DNA from: JADZAI01 sp046348585
GTDB taxonomy: Bacteria > Pseudomonadota > Alphaproteobacteria > Micropepsales > Micropepsaceae
DNA length: 64,000 nt
NCBI GenBank assembly: GCA_046348585.1
Contig: JAXMDZ010000004.1
Span: 156,286 to 220,285, forward strand
Direction of reading: 5' to 3'
The number at the start of each line of letters is the position of its first letter. The first letter of the stretch is position 1. The notes under the pieces were generated by a model, which was not told the origin of the DNA, did not search any database, and saw only the letters and a list, made by a program, of their open reading frames with translations. Shown one piece after another: positions 40,459 through 49,067 of the stretch. Made by a program: the position numbers and the translations under genes.

Positions 40459-41892
40459 ATGCAGACTGGCCGGCTTGAACGTCTGGACGGGTTTCTTGGG
40501 AAGGTGACGCCTGCCCTTGCGATGCGCCTTGCGCAGGCGATCGAGGTCGACCGGCTGACCGGCGGCGGCCTGCCGCACGACGCCATTCTCGCCGCCCTGC
40601 GCCCGCGCCTGCGCGAAGCCCAGGACCGCCTCGCCCGGACCGTGACGCCGCAGCGTCTGGTCTGCGTCGCCTTCGAGGATCTCATCATCGACGGTCCGCG
40701 CCTGCGCAAGCAGCGCGGCCGCATTCTGCGCTCCAGCGTCGACCGGATCTGGAACTGGATGACCGGCAGCCTGCTGCCGCCCGAGACGATGGGGCTGCTC
40801 GACGATATCCGCGACAAGCTGCTGGCCGGCGCGGGCGATTTCGTGGACGCCGAGGTCGCGGCCTTTCAGGCGGCGGCCTATCCGGCGATCCTGGAGGCCG
40901 TCCCCTCGGGCGAGCCGGGCGATGCGCGCAACGCCGCGGCGGCCCGGGCGCTGGGCGGAATCGATGTCGCGCTCGATGCGCACGACATGGCGCGGATGAT
41001 GGAGATCGGCCCCGACGTGCTGTCGATGCAGCGCGAGTTCCCGCGGCCGATGCACACGCTGCACGAATCCGACATCGCCTTCATCCGCGTCGTCTGGGAG
41101 CGCATCGTCCAGGAGCATCCCGACTGCGCCGCCTATGTGGCGTTCATGGTGCTGGGACGGCTGGAGCGCCCCTGGGAGGTGCTGCGCCTCGCCGGCGCGT
41201 TGTCGCGCAAGATGGACGACGTGCTGGTGAGCCGCACGGACGCGGGCTTCGTCGGCGACCTGCTGCTCAGCGACATCGAGGACTGCGTGGCGCGCCTGAT
41301 GGCGATGCGCACCGACCAGATGGAGCCGATCGCCGTGCTGGCCGAGGTCGATACGTTCTCGCGCGTTTCGACCGGCATGGTGCGCGAACTGGGCATCAAG
41401 CGCGACGGCATCTGGGGCAAGCGCATGATGGCCGCGAGGGCCGGCATGGCCGACGCGATGGCGCGCTTCCTCAGCCGCGCCGCCAAGGAAATCACATCGA
41501 CGCTGCCGATGGCGCGCAAGGGCGGATTCGGCCTGCGCGCCACGGGCCAGCAGCCGGATTTCTCGCGCCGTCTCGATCCGCAGAAGGCCGGGCGGGCCAT
41601 CGACCTCGCGACGCTGATCGCCGGTTCGCGTCAGCACGCCATGGCGGGGGCCTTCGCGGGGCAGCTCGCCGAGGTCGAGGAGCCGGTGGCGCAGCGGCTG
41701 CGCCACTACACGACCGAGATGTTCGACGAACTGCGCGGCCTCGACGGCGAGCATCTTCAGCAGGCCAAGGTCTATATCGACCACGCGACGACGCTGAGCG
41801 AACTGCTGTTCGGAGCGGAGGAGGGCAAGCTCGTCCGCCGCCGCGCCGCCGCCGCGATCGCCGATCACAGCGGCCAGCCGCTGGTCGCCTGA
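40459..41892 (+). CDS. Conserved hypothetical helical protein
   Basis: 477 aa, soluble, mostly helical, rich in Ala/Arg/Leu. The start MQTGRLERLDGFLGKVTPALAMRLAQAIEVDRLTGGGLP is amphipathic. No signal peptide, membrane segment or catalytic motif stands out. Segments such as RQRGRILRSSVDRIWNWMTGSLLPPE-like and DEVSRVSTGMVRELGIK-like recall a large scaffold. I do not recognise the family with certainty. It sits downstream of the kinase after a 103-nt gap containing a TTAACC run. Its long intact frame and codon bias support a real gene. Confidence 0.6.
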   Translation: MQTGRLERLDGFLGKVTPALAMRLAQAIEVDRLTGGGLPHDAILAALRPRLREAQDRLARTVTPQRLVCVAFEDLIIDGPRLRKQRGRILRSSVDRIWNWMTGSLLPPETMGLLDDIRDKLLAGAGDFVDAEVAAFQAAAYPAILEAVPSGEPGDARNAAAARALGGIDVALDAHDMARMMEIGPDVLSMQREFPRPMHTLHESDIAFIRVVWERIVQEHPDCAAYVAFMVLGRLERPWEVLRLAGALSRKMDDVLVSRTDAGFVGDLLLSDIEDCVARLMAMRTDQMEPIAVLAEVDTFSRVSTGMVRELGIKRDGIWGKRMMAARAGMADAMARFLSRAAKEITSTLPMARKGGFGLRATGQQPDFSRRLDPQKAGRAIDLATLIAGSRQHAMAGAFAGQLAEVEEPVAQRLRHYTTEMFDELRGLDGEHLQQAKVYIDHATTLSELLFGAEEGKLVRRRAAAAIADHSGQPLVA

Positions 41893-41951
41893 CTCTTTCC
41901 GTGCCGTAAGCCGGGACGCCGGGCGGGTGGATGGCCTAGACTGCCGCACGC

Positions 41952-43238
41952 ATGACTCCCCACACCCTTCTCCGCGCGGCGCCGGCGGCCGCCATGATTC
42001 TGCTGGCGCTTGCCGCCGCCGGATTCGGCTTCATCGTCTGGACGATCGCCGCCGCCGACCACGACGCCATGCGCGCCGCGCTGATCGCCGCGCCCGAGGC
42101 CGATCTCGGCGTGCCCGATCTGGAGCGGCGCATCGACGGCTTCGCGCAGGGCTATTTCCCCGAATGCGCGGGCCTGGCGATCCTCGCGCGCGAGGATGTC
42201 TGGCCGAGCCCCGCCTATGCCGCGGTGCGCGCCGACACGATCCTGCCGAACGGCAATGCCGAGATGTGCGTCCGCCTGCAACGGGCGCTGCGCGGCGCCG
42301 ACGACGGGACATGGTTCACCTATGCCCGCTACTGGCACGGATCGCTGACGCTCCACCGCCTCGTCCTGTCCGCCTACGACTATGCGACGCTCAAGGCCGT
42401 GACCGGGGCGCTGCTGGCGGGCCTGGGGCTGATGATGGGGCTGGCGCTCGCCTGGCGCGTGTCGCCCGCCGCCGCGCTCGCCGTGACGTTCGCCGCGCTG
42501 GCGCTGACCGATGCGCGGGCCGTCGCGGGATTGCCGGTGCAGGGGACGGGCTTCGCCGCGCTTTTCCTCGCCGTCGCGCTGTTCGCCGCGACCGGCGCGC
42601 GCCGCACCGGCCGCGCGGCGCTGGTCGCCGCCGCGGTCTCGGGCGGGGTGCTCAACTTTTTCGACTTTCTCTATACGCCCGCCGCCTTCGCCATGCTGAA
42701 CGCCTGGGTCTGGCTGGCGGCGGCCCGGCCGGACGAGCCGCCGCGCACCGCGAAGGACGGTCTCCATGTCTTCGCCGCGAGCCTCGCGGGCTATGGCGCG
42801 TTCTGGGCGCTGAAATGGGCGATCGCCGGGGCGACCGATCCGACCTTCCACGAGATCTTCGTCTTCGGCAGCAACGAGTTCACGCGCTGGGGACCGGGCA
42901 ACAACGGCTATTTCCCCTTCGCCGCGACGCTCGCCGTGGTGGCGCAGGCTTTCGACGCCTGGTGGAAGGGCGGACTGGCGGCAGCGATCGTGCTGGCCGC
43001 GTTCGCCGCCGCCCGTGCGCGCGGGCCGATCGACGCCGCCCGCCTTGCCGTTCTGCTATCGCCGGTTATGCCCGCGCTGCTGGTGATCGAGGCGATGGCC
43101 GGGCACACGATGGCCCATGCCGTCTTCACCTTCCGCCTCGTGCCGCTGGCGATCGGGCTCGGCGCGGCGAGCCTGATCGTCGCGGCGCGTCAGACGATGC
43201 CGGCCGCCCGGAAGGCGGCGATCTCGGCCGCGCTGTAG
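41952..43238 (+). CDS. Integral membrane protein of unknown function
   Basis: 428 aa with about nine or ten hydrophobic helices. After TM1 (MILLALAAAGFGFIVWTIAAA) there is a ~120-residue external loop containing Cys residues (PECAGLAIL, EMCVRL) and Tyr/Trp-rich motifs (FTYARYWHGSLTLHRLVL). Further helices follow, with loop GSNEFTRWGPGNNGYFPF. The layout faintly recalls GT-C glycosyltransferases, but no DxD-like motif in loop 1 could be confirmed. The 3' end overlaps the convergent CoA-transferase gene by 49 nt. Confidence 0.6.
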   Translation: MTPHTLLRAAPAAAMILLALAAAGFGFIVWTIAAADHDAMRAALIAAPEADLGVPDLERRIDGFAQGYFPECAGLAILAREDVWPSPAYAAVRADTILPNGNAEMCVRLQRALRGADDGTWFTYARYWHGSLTLHRLVLSAYDYATLKAVTGALLAGLGLMMGLALAWRVSPAAALAVTFAALALTDARAVAGLPVQGTGFAALFLAVALFAATGARRTGRAALVAAAVSGGVLNFFDFLYTPAAFAMLNAWVWLAAARPDEPPRTAKDGLHVFAASLAGYGAFWALKWAIAGATDPTFHEIFVFGSNEFTRWGPGNNGYFPFAATLAVVAQAFDAWWKGGLAAAIVLAAFAAARARGPIDAARLAVLLSPVMPALLVIEAMAGHTMAHAVFTFRLVPLAIGLGAASLIVAARQTMPAARKAAISAAL

Positions 43239-44389
43239 CCGAGTTCGCGAAGGATCTCGTCGGTGTGCTCGCCGAGCAGGGGCGGGCGGCGCTCGATCGT
43301 GCCGGGCGTCTCGCTGAGGCGGACCGGCGTCGTGGCGATCTGCGCCGGCTCGGGCATGCCCGGATAGGCGACGCCCTGAAGGAAGCCCATCGCCTTGATG
43401 TGGGGATCGTCGAGCGCCTGCTGCGGCGAATAGACCGGATTGGCCGGGATGCGCGCGGCGGCCAGCGCCTCCAGCGCCTCGGCGACCGTCTTGTCGCGGG
43501 TCCATTCGGCGGTGCGCGCCGACAGCGCCTCGCCGTTGTCGCCGCGCAATTCGTCGGTGGCGAAGCGCGGGTCTTCCAGCCAGTGCGGCTCGCCCATCAG
43601 CTTCACCCAGCGCTTGAACAGCGGCAGGCCGTTGATCAGCACGATGATCCAGCCGTCCTTGCAGCGCACGACGTCGGACGGCCCCGCCGTCTGGCCGCGA
43701 TTGAGCGTCGCGACGCGGTCGAGCTTGAGTGCCGCCTGCTCCATCAGCGGGGCGTTGAAGAACGAGATGGCGGTGGCGAGCAGGGCGCCTTCGACCTGCT
43801 GGCCGCGCCCGGTCTGCGCCCGCGCCATCAGCGCCGCCAGCGTGCCGAAGGCCGAGAGCGAGGCGGTGCCGTAATCCACCCACGAGGCGGCCGAGCGGAT
43901 CGGCTGATCCGGCGTGCCGCTCATATAGGCGGCCCCGCACATGACCTGCGCCACGCCGTCGAAGCCGACGCGGTTGGAGTAGGGGCCGCCATGGCCGAAC
44001 GCCGAGGCGGTGGTGAGGATGACGCGCGGGTTGATGGCCGAGATCGTCGGGTAGTCGAGGCCCATGGCCCCCAGCGTTTCGGGCGGCAGGTTGGCGATGA
44101 CGACATCGGCCGACTCGATCATCCGCCGCGCAATAGCGCGCCCTTCGGGCTTCATCGGGTCGAGCGTCATGCCGCGCTTGTTGCGGTTCATCTGCATGAA
44201 GAGCGCGCCCTCGCGCTCGGCCGATTTGTCGCCGGGCAGGACCGGGACCATCCAGCGGTCCTCGCTGCCCTCGCGCTTCTCGATGCGGATGACCTCGGCC
44301 CCCAGATCGCCGAGCAGCGCCGCGCAATAGGGGCCTGCGATGTAGCGCCCGAAATCGAGGACGCGCACGCCCTCCAGCACCTTGGCCAT
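43190..44389 (-). CDS. CoA-transferase family III (CaiB/BaiF)
   Basis: 399 aa. It opens with VLEGVRVLDFGRYIAGPYCAALLGDLGAEVIRIEKREGSED, the classic family start. NKRGMTLDPMKPEGRAIARRMIESADVVIANL and INPRVILTTASAFGHGGPYSNRVGFDGVAQVMCG follow, with the catalytic Asp at about 172 in SWVDYGTASL. It moves CoA between carboxylic acids through an aspartyl-CoA intermediate; donor and acceptor are unknown. The terminal 49 nt overlap the end of the membrane protein gene on the other strand. Confidence 0.92.
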   Translation of the reverse strand: MAKVLEGVRVLDFGRYIAGPYCAALLGDLGAEVIRIEKREGSEDRWMVPVLPGDKSAEREGALFMQMNRNKRGMTLDPMKPEGRAIARRMIESADVVIANLPPETLGAMGLDYPTISAINPRVILTTASAFGHGGPYSNRVGFDGVAQVMCGAAYMSGTPDQPIRSAASWVDYGTASLSAFGTLAALMARAQTGRGQQVEGALLATAISFFNAPLMEQAALKLDRVATLNRGQTAGPSDVVRCKDGWIIVLINGLPLFKRWVKLMGEPHWLEDPRFATDELRGDNGEALSARTAEWTRDKTVAEALEALAAARIPANPVYSPQQALDDPHIKAMGFLQGVAYPGMPEPAQIATTPVRLSETPGTIERRPPLLGEHTDEILRELGYSAAEIAAFRAAGIV

Positions 44390-44717
44390 TCCGGCTCACT
44401 CCCTGACGTTTTTCTGTGCGCGCGAGATTTAGACGGGCCGCTCCCCGGCGGCAACGCAAAGCGGCCGGGGCGGCGACGGAATCGCCGGGCGGGCGCGTTG
44501 ATCAGGTGAGATCGCCCCGGACAGGGGCGGAGCGGACAGCGGAAAGCGCGCGGGAAAAGCCCCCCAACCTCCCGCCGCGACTCGGGGCGGCGGCCTGCGT
44601 ATCGGACGCCGCCCCACTTTCCGCTCCGGCAAGAGAAACGCGGACGGGCTTGTCCCCATCGTGTCCGCCCGCGTCCCAAGGGGCGGCGTCATGCCCGGCG
44701 CCGCCCCGGCTTTTCGC
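44390..44717. other. Non-coding gap with two copies of one hairpin
   Basis: 328 nt with no convincing gene. The same 9-nt arms, GGGGCGGCG and CGCCGCCCC, form two separate hairpins (44584-44615 and 44680-44707). The second is 10 nt from the stop of the minus-strand gene and could act as its terminator, though there is no proper T-tract on that strand. The promoter of the CoA-transferase must be near 44400. Confidence 0.55.
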
Positions 44718-45251
44718 CTATTCGCACTCCTCGGCGCCGATGCCGAGCCAGTTCCAGATGCGTCCCGCCAGACCGCAGCCTTCTTCCTTGGCGGCGCTTT
44801 CGACCGAGGATTCGCAGTAGAGCGACTGCGAGTCGCAATAGGGCGTGTCGCGCGGCGCGATGACGATCTCGACCTGATCGAGCGCGATGCGCGGCTGCGG
44901 ATCGGCCGACATGAAGGCTTCGAGATATTTCGCCTCGCTGAGCGCGTCGTAGTCGGTCCACAGCGTCGGGCCGGACGGGATGGCGCCGTAGTCGTAGCAG
45001 GCGACGTCGAAGGTCAGTTCGGCCCCCGGCGCGAGATCGCCGCGAAAGACCTTCACCACCTTGCCCTCGACCGAGCAGGCGCCCATGCCGCCGCTCGGCG
45101 AATCGACGTCCTCGATCTCGATCTGGACGTGGTTGGGGGCGGAGCGGCGCGCTTCTTCGTAGTATTCCGGCGCGAGCACGGCCGCCGCGCGGCCGCACAT
45201 CAGGACGGCCGGGGCCGCCACCGTCAGAAATGTCAACGCGCTTCGGGTCAC
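44718..45251 (-). CDS. Exported hypothetical protein, Cys-rich
   Basis: 177 aa from a GTG at 45251. The start gives VTRSALTFLTVAAPAVLMCGRAAA as signal peptide; earlier in-frame residues are Arg-rich and not signal-like. The mature part has CSVEGKVVKVFRGDLAPGAELTFDVACYDYGAIPSGPTLW, similar in style to small periplasmic proteins that carry an OB-like barrel, then DTPYCDSQSLYCESS and a tail CGLAGRIWNWLGIGAEECE. At least six Cys suggest disulfides. No family was recognised. It is divergent from ccmI across 83 nt. Confidence 0.55.
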   Translation of the reverse strand: MTRSALTFLTVAAPAVLMCGRAAAVLAPEYYEEARRSAPNHVQIEIEDVDSPSGGMGACSVEGKVVKVFRGDLAPGAELTFDVACYDYGAIPSGPTLWTDYDALSEAKYLEAFMSADPQPRIALDQVEIVIAPRDTPYCDSQSLYCESSVESAAKEEGCGLAGRIWNWLGIGAEECE

Positions 45252-45334
45252 AAGCGGTGGTATAGCGCAGCCGATGGCGGCCTCCGCAAGAGCGCGCGGA
45301 CGCCGCCGCAGGAAATGCGAGGCTTGTTGCACGA

Positions 45335-46393
45335 ATGCTGCTTTGGGTTCTGTTCGCCGGTCTGACCGCACTCGCCGCCTTCCTCGTCGTCCGGCCCTTC
45401 CTGGCGCGGCGGGATGCGCGCGCGGGAGCCTCCGCGTCGGGCATCTACCGGGCGCAACTGGCGGAATTGCGGCGGGAAGCGGAAGCGGGCGCAATCGGCG
45501 CGGCCGAGGCCGAGGAGGCGCGGCGCGAGATCGCGCGCCGCCTGCTCGCCGCCGACGCGGCCGAGCACGCGGCCCCGCGGCCGGGGCTGAAGCGCGAGGC
45601 GGCGATCGGCCTGGCGCTGGCCGGGATCGTGCCGGTGGCGGCGCTCGTCTTCTATGTCGCGCTCGGGCGGCCCGATCTTCCGGGCGCGCCGCTGGCCGGC
45701 CGCGACATGGACGCGGCGATGCGCGCCGCGCCGCTGGAGGAGGTCGCCGACAAGCTGTTCGAGCGGCTGGTGATGGACCCCTCGCACGCCGACGGCTGGG
45801 TGCTGCTGGCGCGCACCTATTCGCGCCTGCAACGCTATGACGAGGCGGCGATGGCCTATGGCCGCGCGCTCGCCCTGCTGGGCGACAAGGCCCCGGCCGG
45901 GCTGTGGAGCGCCTATGGCGAGGTCCTGACGCTGGCGGCGGGCGGCCGGGTGACGGCGGAGGCGAAGACCGCCTTCGAGACGGCGCTGAAGATCGACCCG
46001 AAGGACGAGCCGGCGCGGTTCTATCTCGCGGTCCACAAATCCCAGAACGGCGATCCCGAGGGCGCGAAGGCCGACCTGGAGGCCCTGCTCGCCGATCTGC
46101 CGGCCGACGCGCCGCAGCGGGCGCTGATCGAGGCCAAGCTGGCCGATCTGAACGCGCCGGCCGTGACCGACGATCCGATGGTGCGGGGCATGGTCGACCG
46201 TCTCGCCGAGAGGCTGGCGGCCGAGCCGCAGGACCTCGACGGCTGGCTGCTGCTCGTCACCTCGTATGTGAAGCTCGGCGAGCGCGACAAGGCGCTGGCC
46301 GCGCTCGCCAAGGCGCGCGAGATCTTCAAGGACGACGCGGCGGCGCTGGAGGCGCTGGCGGCCAAGGCGAAGGAACTGGGGCTGGAGCCCTAG
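45335..46393 (+). CDS. ccmI: Cytochrome c biogenesis protein CcmI (CycH)
   Basis: 352 aa. N-terminal helices WVLFAGLTALAAFLVVRPFL and LALAGIVPVAALVFYVAL bracket a cytoplasmic loop (YRAQLAELRREAEAGAIGAAEAEEARREIARRLL), the CcmI hallmark. The periplasmic part carries TPR-like repeats (ADGWVLLARTYSRLQRYDEAAMAYGRAL and LDGWLLLVTSYVKLGERDKAL). It holds apocytochrome c for haem ligation by CcmF/CcmH. The other ccm genes start only at 51799. Its stop shares CTAG with the convergent hydrolase. Confidence 0.92.
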   Translation: MLLWVLFAGLTALAAFLVVRPFLARRDARAGASASGIYRAQLAELRREAEAGAIGAAEAEEARREIARRLLAADAAEHAAPRPGLKREAAIGLALAGIVPVAALVFYVALGRPDLPGAPLAGRDMDAAMRAAPLEEVADKLFERLVMDPSHADGWVLLARTYSRLQRYDEAAMAYGRALALLGDKAPAGLWSAYGEVLTLAAGGRVTAEAKTAFETALKIDPKDEPARFYLAVHKSQNGDPEGAKADLEALLADLPADAPQRALIEAKLADLNAPAVTDDPMVRGMVDRLAERLAAEPQDLDGWLLLVTSYVKLGERDKALAALAKAREIFKDDAAALEALAAKAKELGLEP

Positions 46394-47388
46394 TTCCGCA
46401 TCTCTATCGTCGCTTCCTCGCCGAGTTCAGCGCGGGCGTCCGCGCCGCGCAGCCAGGCGAGGGCGGCGGCGTCGCCCGTCAGATAGGCGTCCCAGAAGGC
46501 GATCGAGGCCTCGCGGATGAGCTTGTGGTCGAGTTCGTCGTCGGGCTTGGCGCCCTCGCGGCGGTCGCGGCCGCCGAACACCGCGTGGTCGCCGCCCTGG
46601 ATGACGATGAGATACTGGCCGGGCGCCGGGATGTTGCGGAACGGGATCTGGCGGTCGCTGGCCGGCTGGTCGGGATCGAGCGGGTTCATGTCCTCGGTGC
46701 CGGTGAAGTGCAGCATCGGCAGCGTCATGTCGGCATAGGCGTCCTCAAGGCTGACGCGGCCCATCGGCTTGTTCGGCGAATAGGCGATGGCCGCCTTGAA
46801 GCGCGGCTCCTTGAACTGGAAGCGGCCGCCGCGTCCGAGCTTCTGGCCGGCGGCCATCATCGTGGAGACCGCGCCGAACGAGTGCCCGGACATGCCGAGG
46901 CGGGTCATGTCGAGCCGCCCGGCGAGCGCGCCGCCGGGGGCGTTCATCTCCTCCAGCCGGTCGACGGCGAAGGGGACGTCCTTGAAGCGGTCGATCGAGA
47001 CGCGCACGTCCTTCACCGCCTCCTTCAGGGCGGCGATCGCCTCGGCCCGGCTGGTGAGGCCGGCCCAGACGGATTCGTCCGATCCCGGATGCTGGATGTG
47101 GACGGCGACATAGCCCCACGAGGCGAGGTGCTGTCCCAGAAACCCCGCCGCCTCGCGCGAGCCGCCGAGGCCGTGGCTGAAGACGACGACCGGCCGGGGG
47201 CCGGGCGCGCCGGAGGGCAGATAGAGCTTGTAGGGCACGTCGCGGTCGCGCGCGCCGTCGTGCCAGACGCCGAGCACGGTTTCGACCGCATAGGGGCCGG
47301 GTTCGGCCTTGTAGGGCGCGGCGGCGGCCGGAACCGCCCAGGCGAGCAGCAGAACGACAAGGGCGGCGAAGGGCCGGACAGCGTGCAT
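46390..47388 (-). CDS. Exported alpha/beta hydrolase (PAF-acetylhydrolase/dienelactone-like)
   Basis: 332 aa. Signal peptide MHAVRPFAALVVLLLAWAVPAAAA. VVVFSHGLGGSREAAGFLGQHLASWGYVAVHIQHPGSD holds the oxyanion region, and the nucleophile elbow is LGMSGHSFGAVSTMM (GHSFG). FTGTEDMNPLDP and QGGDHAVFGGRDR supply the acid and the catalytic His candidates. It is a lipase/esterase of the periplasm; substrate unknown. It lies on the minus strand between ccmI and an MFS gene, as an insertion into the ccm neighbourhood. It shares its CTAG stop with ccmI. Confidence 0.85.
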   Translation of the reverse strand: MHAVRPFAALVVLLLAWAVPAAAAPYKAEPGPYAVETVLGVWHDGARDRDVPYKLYLPSGAPGPRPVVVFSHGLGGSREAAGFLGQHLASWGYVAVHIQHPGSDESVWAGLTSRAEAIAALKEAVKDVRVSIDRFKDVPFAVDRLEEMNAPGGALAGRLDMTRLGMSGHSFGAVSTMMAAGQKLGRGGRFQFKEPRFKAAIAYSPNKPMGRVSLEDAYADMTLPMLHFTGTEDMNPLDPDQPASDRQIPFRNIPAPGQYLIVIQGGDHAVFGGRDRREGAKPDDELDHKLIREASIAFWDAYLTGDAAALAWLRGADARAELGEEATIEMRN

Positions 47389-47489
47389 GGTCTTGGATCT
47401 CCCGGCCGTCTAACGCACGCGGCGCGCGCTTCCGTCGCACGGATACATCCCGCCAAGACGGCGCGCCATGGCGCCGCTAGTCTCGGCGC

Positions 47490-48704
47490 ATGACCGCCCC
47501 GCCGCCCCGCCAAGCGCGCCTCTTCATCTTCCTGGCCGTCCTGATCGACGCCATCGGGTTCGGCATCATCATTCCGGTGCTGCCCGATCTCATCGTCGCG
47601 CTCGACGGCCACGGGCTCGGCCATGCGGCGGTCGTCGGCGGCTACCTGGCCGCCCTGTTCGCGGTCATGCAGATCCTGTGCGGTCCGCTGATGGGCAATC
47701 TCAGCGACCGCTTCGGACGGCGGCCCGTTCTCCTGATCTGCATGGCGGCGTTCGGGCTGGACTTCCTGCTGATGGCCTACGCGCCGAGCCTCGTGTGGCT
47801 CTTCCTCGGCCGGGCGATCTCAGGGATCACCGGGGCGATCTACGGCCCCGCCAACGCCTATCTCGCCGACATCACGCCGCCGGAAAAGCGCGCCGCGGCG
47901 TTCGGCATGGTCGGCGCGGCGTTCGGGGCCGGGTTCGTCATCGGACCGGCGATCGGCGGCCTGCTCGCCGATCTCGGCCCGCGCGCGCCATTCTTCGCCG
48001 CCGCGGCGCTGGCGTCGGCGAACGCGCTCTATGGCTATTTCGCCTTGCCCGAGACGCTTACGCCGGACAAGCGGCGCCGTTTCGAATGGGCGCGCGCCAA
48101 TCCTTTCGGCGCGTTCAGGGCGCTGACGCGGCTGCCGGGACTCGGGCTGCTCGCCGGCGTGTTCTTCCTGTGGATGCTGGCGGGGGTCGTCTATCCCGCC
48201 ACATGGCCGTTCTACGCCCGGATCCGCTTTGCTTGGGGCAATGCCGAAATCGGCTGGTCGCTCGCCTATGCCGGCGCCACCATGGTGCTGGCGCAGGCGC
48301 TGCTGATCGGTCCGGTCGTCAAGGCGCTCGGCGAACGCAAGGCCCTGATGGTCGGTCTCTGCGCCGGGTTGTTCGAGTTCGCCGCCTCGATCTTCGCGAC
48401 CGAGGGCTGGATGATCTATCCGATCTGGACGGTCGGGGCGTTCAGCGCCGTCGGCTACGCCTCGATCAACGCGCTTCTGTCGCAGCGTACGAGCGAGAGC
48501 GAGCAGGGCGAGCTTCAGGGCGCGTTGGCCAGTCTCACCGCGCTGTCGGAGATCGCCGGGCCGCTTCTGATGACGCAGACGCTGGGCTATTTTTCATCGC
48601 CCGCCGCACCGGTGTTTTTCCCCGGCGCGGTCTTCGTTCTGGCCGCGGCGCTCACCGTCGCGGCGATTCTTCTGGCTCTGAGCGAACGGCGGAGGACGCC
48701 ATGA
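47490..48704 (+). CDS. MFS transporter, TetA/TCR-like drug efflux
   Basis: 404 aa with 12 predicted helices. IFLAVLIDAIGFGIIIPVLPDL is the TCR-type TM1, motif A is GNLSDRFGRRPVLLI, and RAISGITGAIYGPANAYLADITPPEKRAAAFGMVGAAFGAGFVIGPAIGG is the TetA-like TM4-TM5 segment. Likely proton-coupled efflux of a drug or metabolite. Resistance to tetracycline cannot be claimed, since general TetA-like MFS proteins have the same layout. It overlaps the YjbR gene by 4 nt (ATGA). Confidence 0.85.
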   Translation: MTAPPPRQARLFIFLAVLIDAIGFGIIIPVLPDLIVALDGHGLGHAAVVGGYLAALFAVMQILCGPLMGNLSDRFGRRPVLLICMAAFGLDFLLMAYAPSLVWLFLGRAISGITGAIYGPANAYLADITPPEKRAAAFGMVGAAFGAGFVIGPAIGGLLADLGPRAPFFAAAALASANALYGYFALPETLTPDKRRRFEWARANPFGAFRALTRLPGLGLLAGVFFLWMLAGVVYPATWPFYARIRFAWGNAEIGWSLAYAGATMVLAQALLIGPVVKALGERKALMVGLCAGLFEFAASIFATEGWMIYPIWTVGAFSAVGYASINALLSQRTSESEQGELQGALASLTALSEIAGPLLMTQTLGYFSSPAAPVFFPGAVFVLAAALTVAAILLALSERRRTP

Positions 48705-49045
48705 GCATGTCGACGGCGAAGGCGCGCGCCCTGGCGATGACGTTTCCCGAGGCGGTCGAGGAGCCGCATTTCCACAAGGCCTCGTTCCGGGTGGCGAAGA
48801 AGATCTTCGCGACCATGGACGAGGCGGACGGCCACATGGTCGTTAAGCTGACGCCGGACCAGCAGGCGATGATGACCGAGGTGCGGCCCGACCTCTACCA
48901 GACGGTGCCGGGCGCCTGGGGGCGTCAGGGCTCGACCTTCGTGCGCCTCGCGGCGGCGGACGCGGCGACGCTGCGCCACGCCCTTGCGATGTCTTACCGC
49001 AACGTCGCGCCGAAGAAGCTGGCGGCGCTGGTGGCGGAGAGGTGA
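48701..49045 (+). CDS. MmcQ/YjbR family protein
   Basis: 114 aa. The CyaY-like fold of this family is visible: MSTAKARALAMTFPEAVEEPHFHKASFRVAKKIFATM, then VVKLTPDQQAMMTEVRPDLYQTVPGAWGRQGSTFVRL and a closing helix RNVAPKKLAALVAER. Members are called DNA-binding on limited evidence; function is open. The ATG overlaps the MFS stop, so both are on one transcript. Confidence 0.88.
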   Translation: MSMSTAKARALAMTFPEAVEEPHFHKASFRVAKKIFATMDEADGHMVVKLTPDQQAMMTEVRPDLYQTVPGAWGRQGSTFVRLAAADAATLRHALAMSYRNVAPKKLAALVAER

Positions 49046-49067
49046 GCCCCTCCGCCGCGCCTGCGCC

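Noticed and set aside
47490..48704. Tetracycline-resistance determinant
   Set aside because: The protein is TetA-like in layout, but such MFS pumps are common in environmental genomes and nothing specific to acquired tet genes (tetR neighbour, mobile element) is present.
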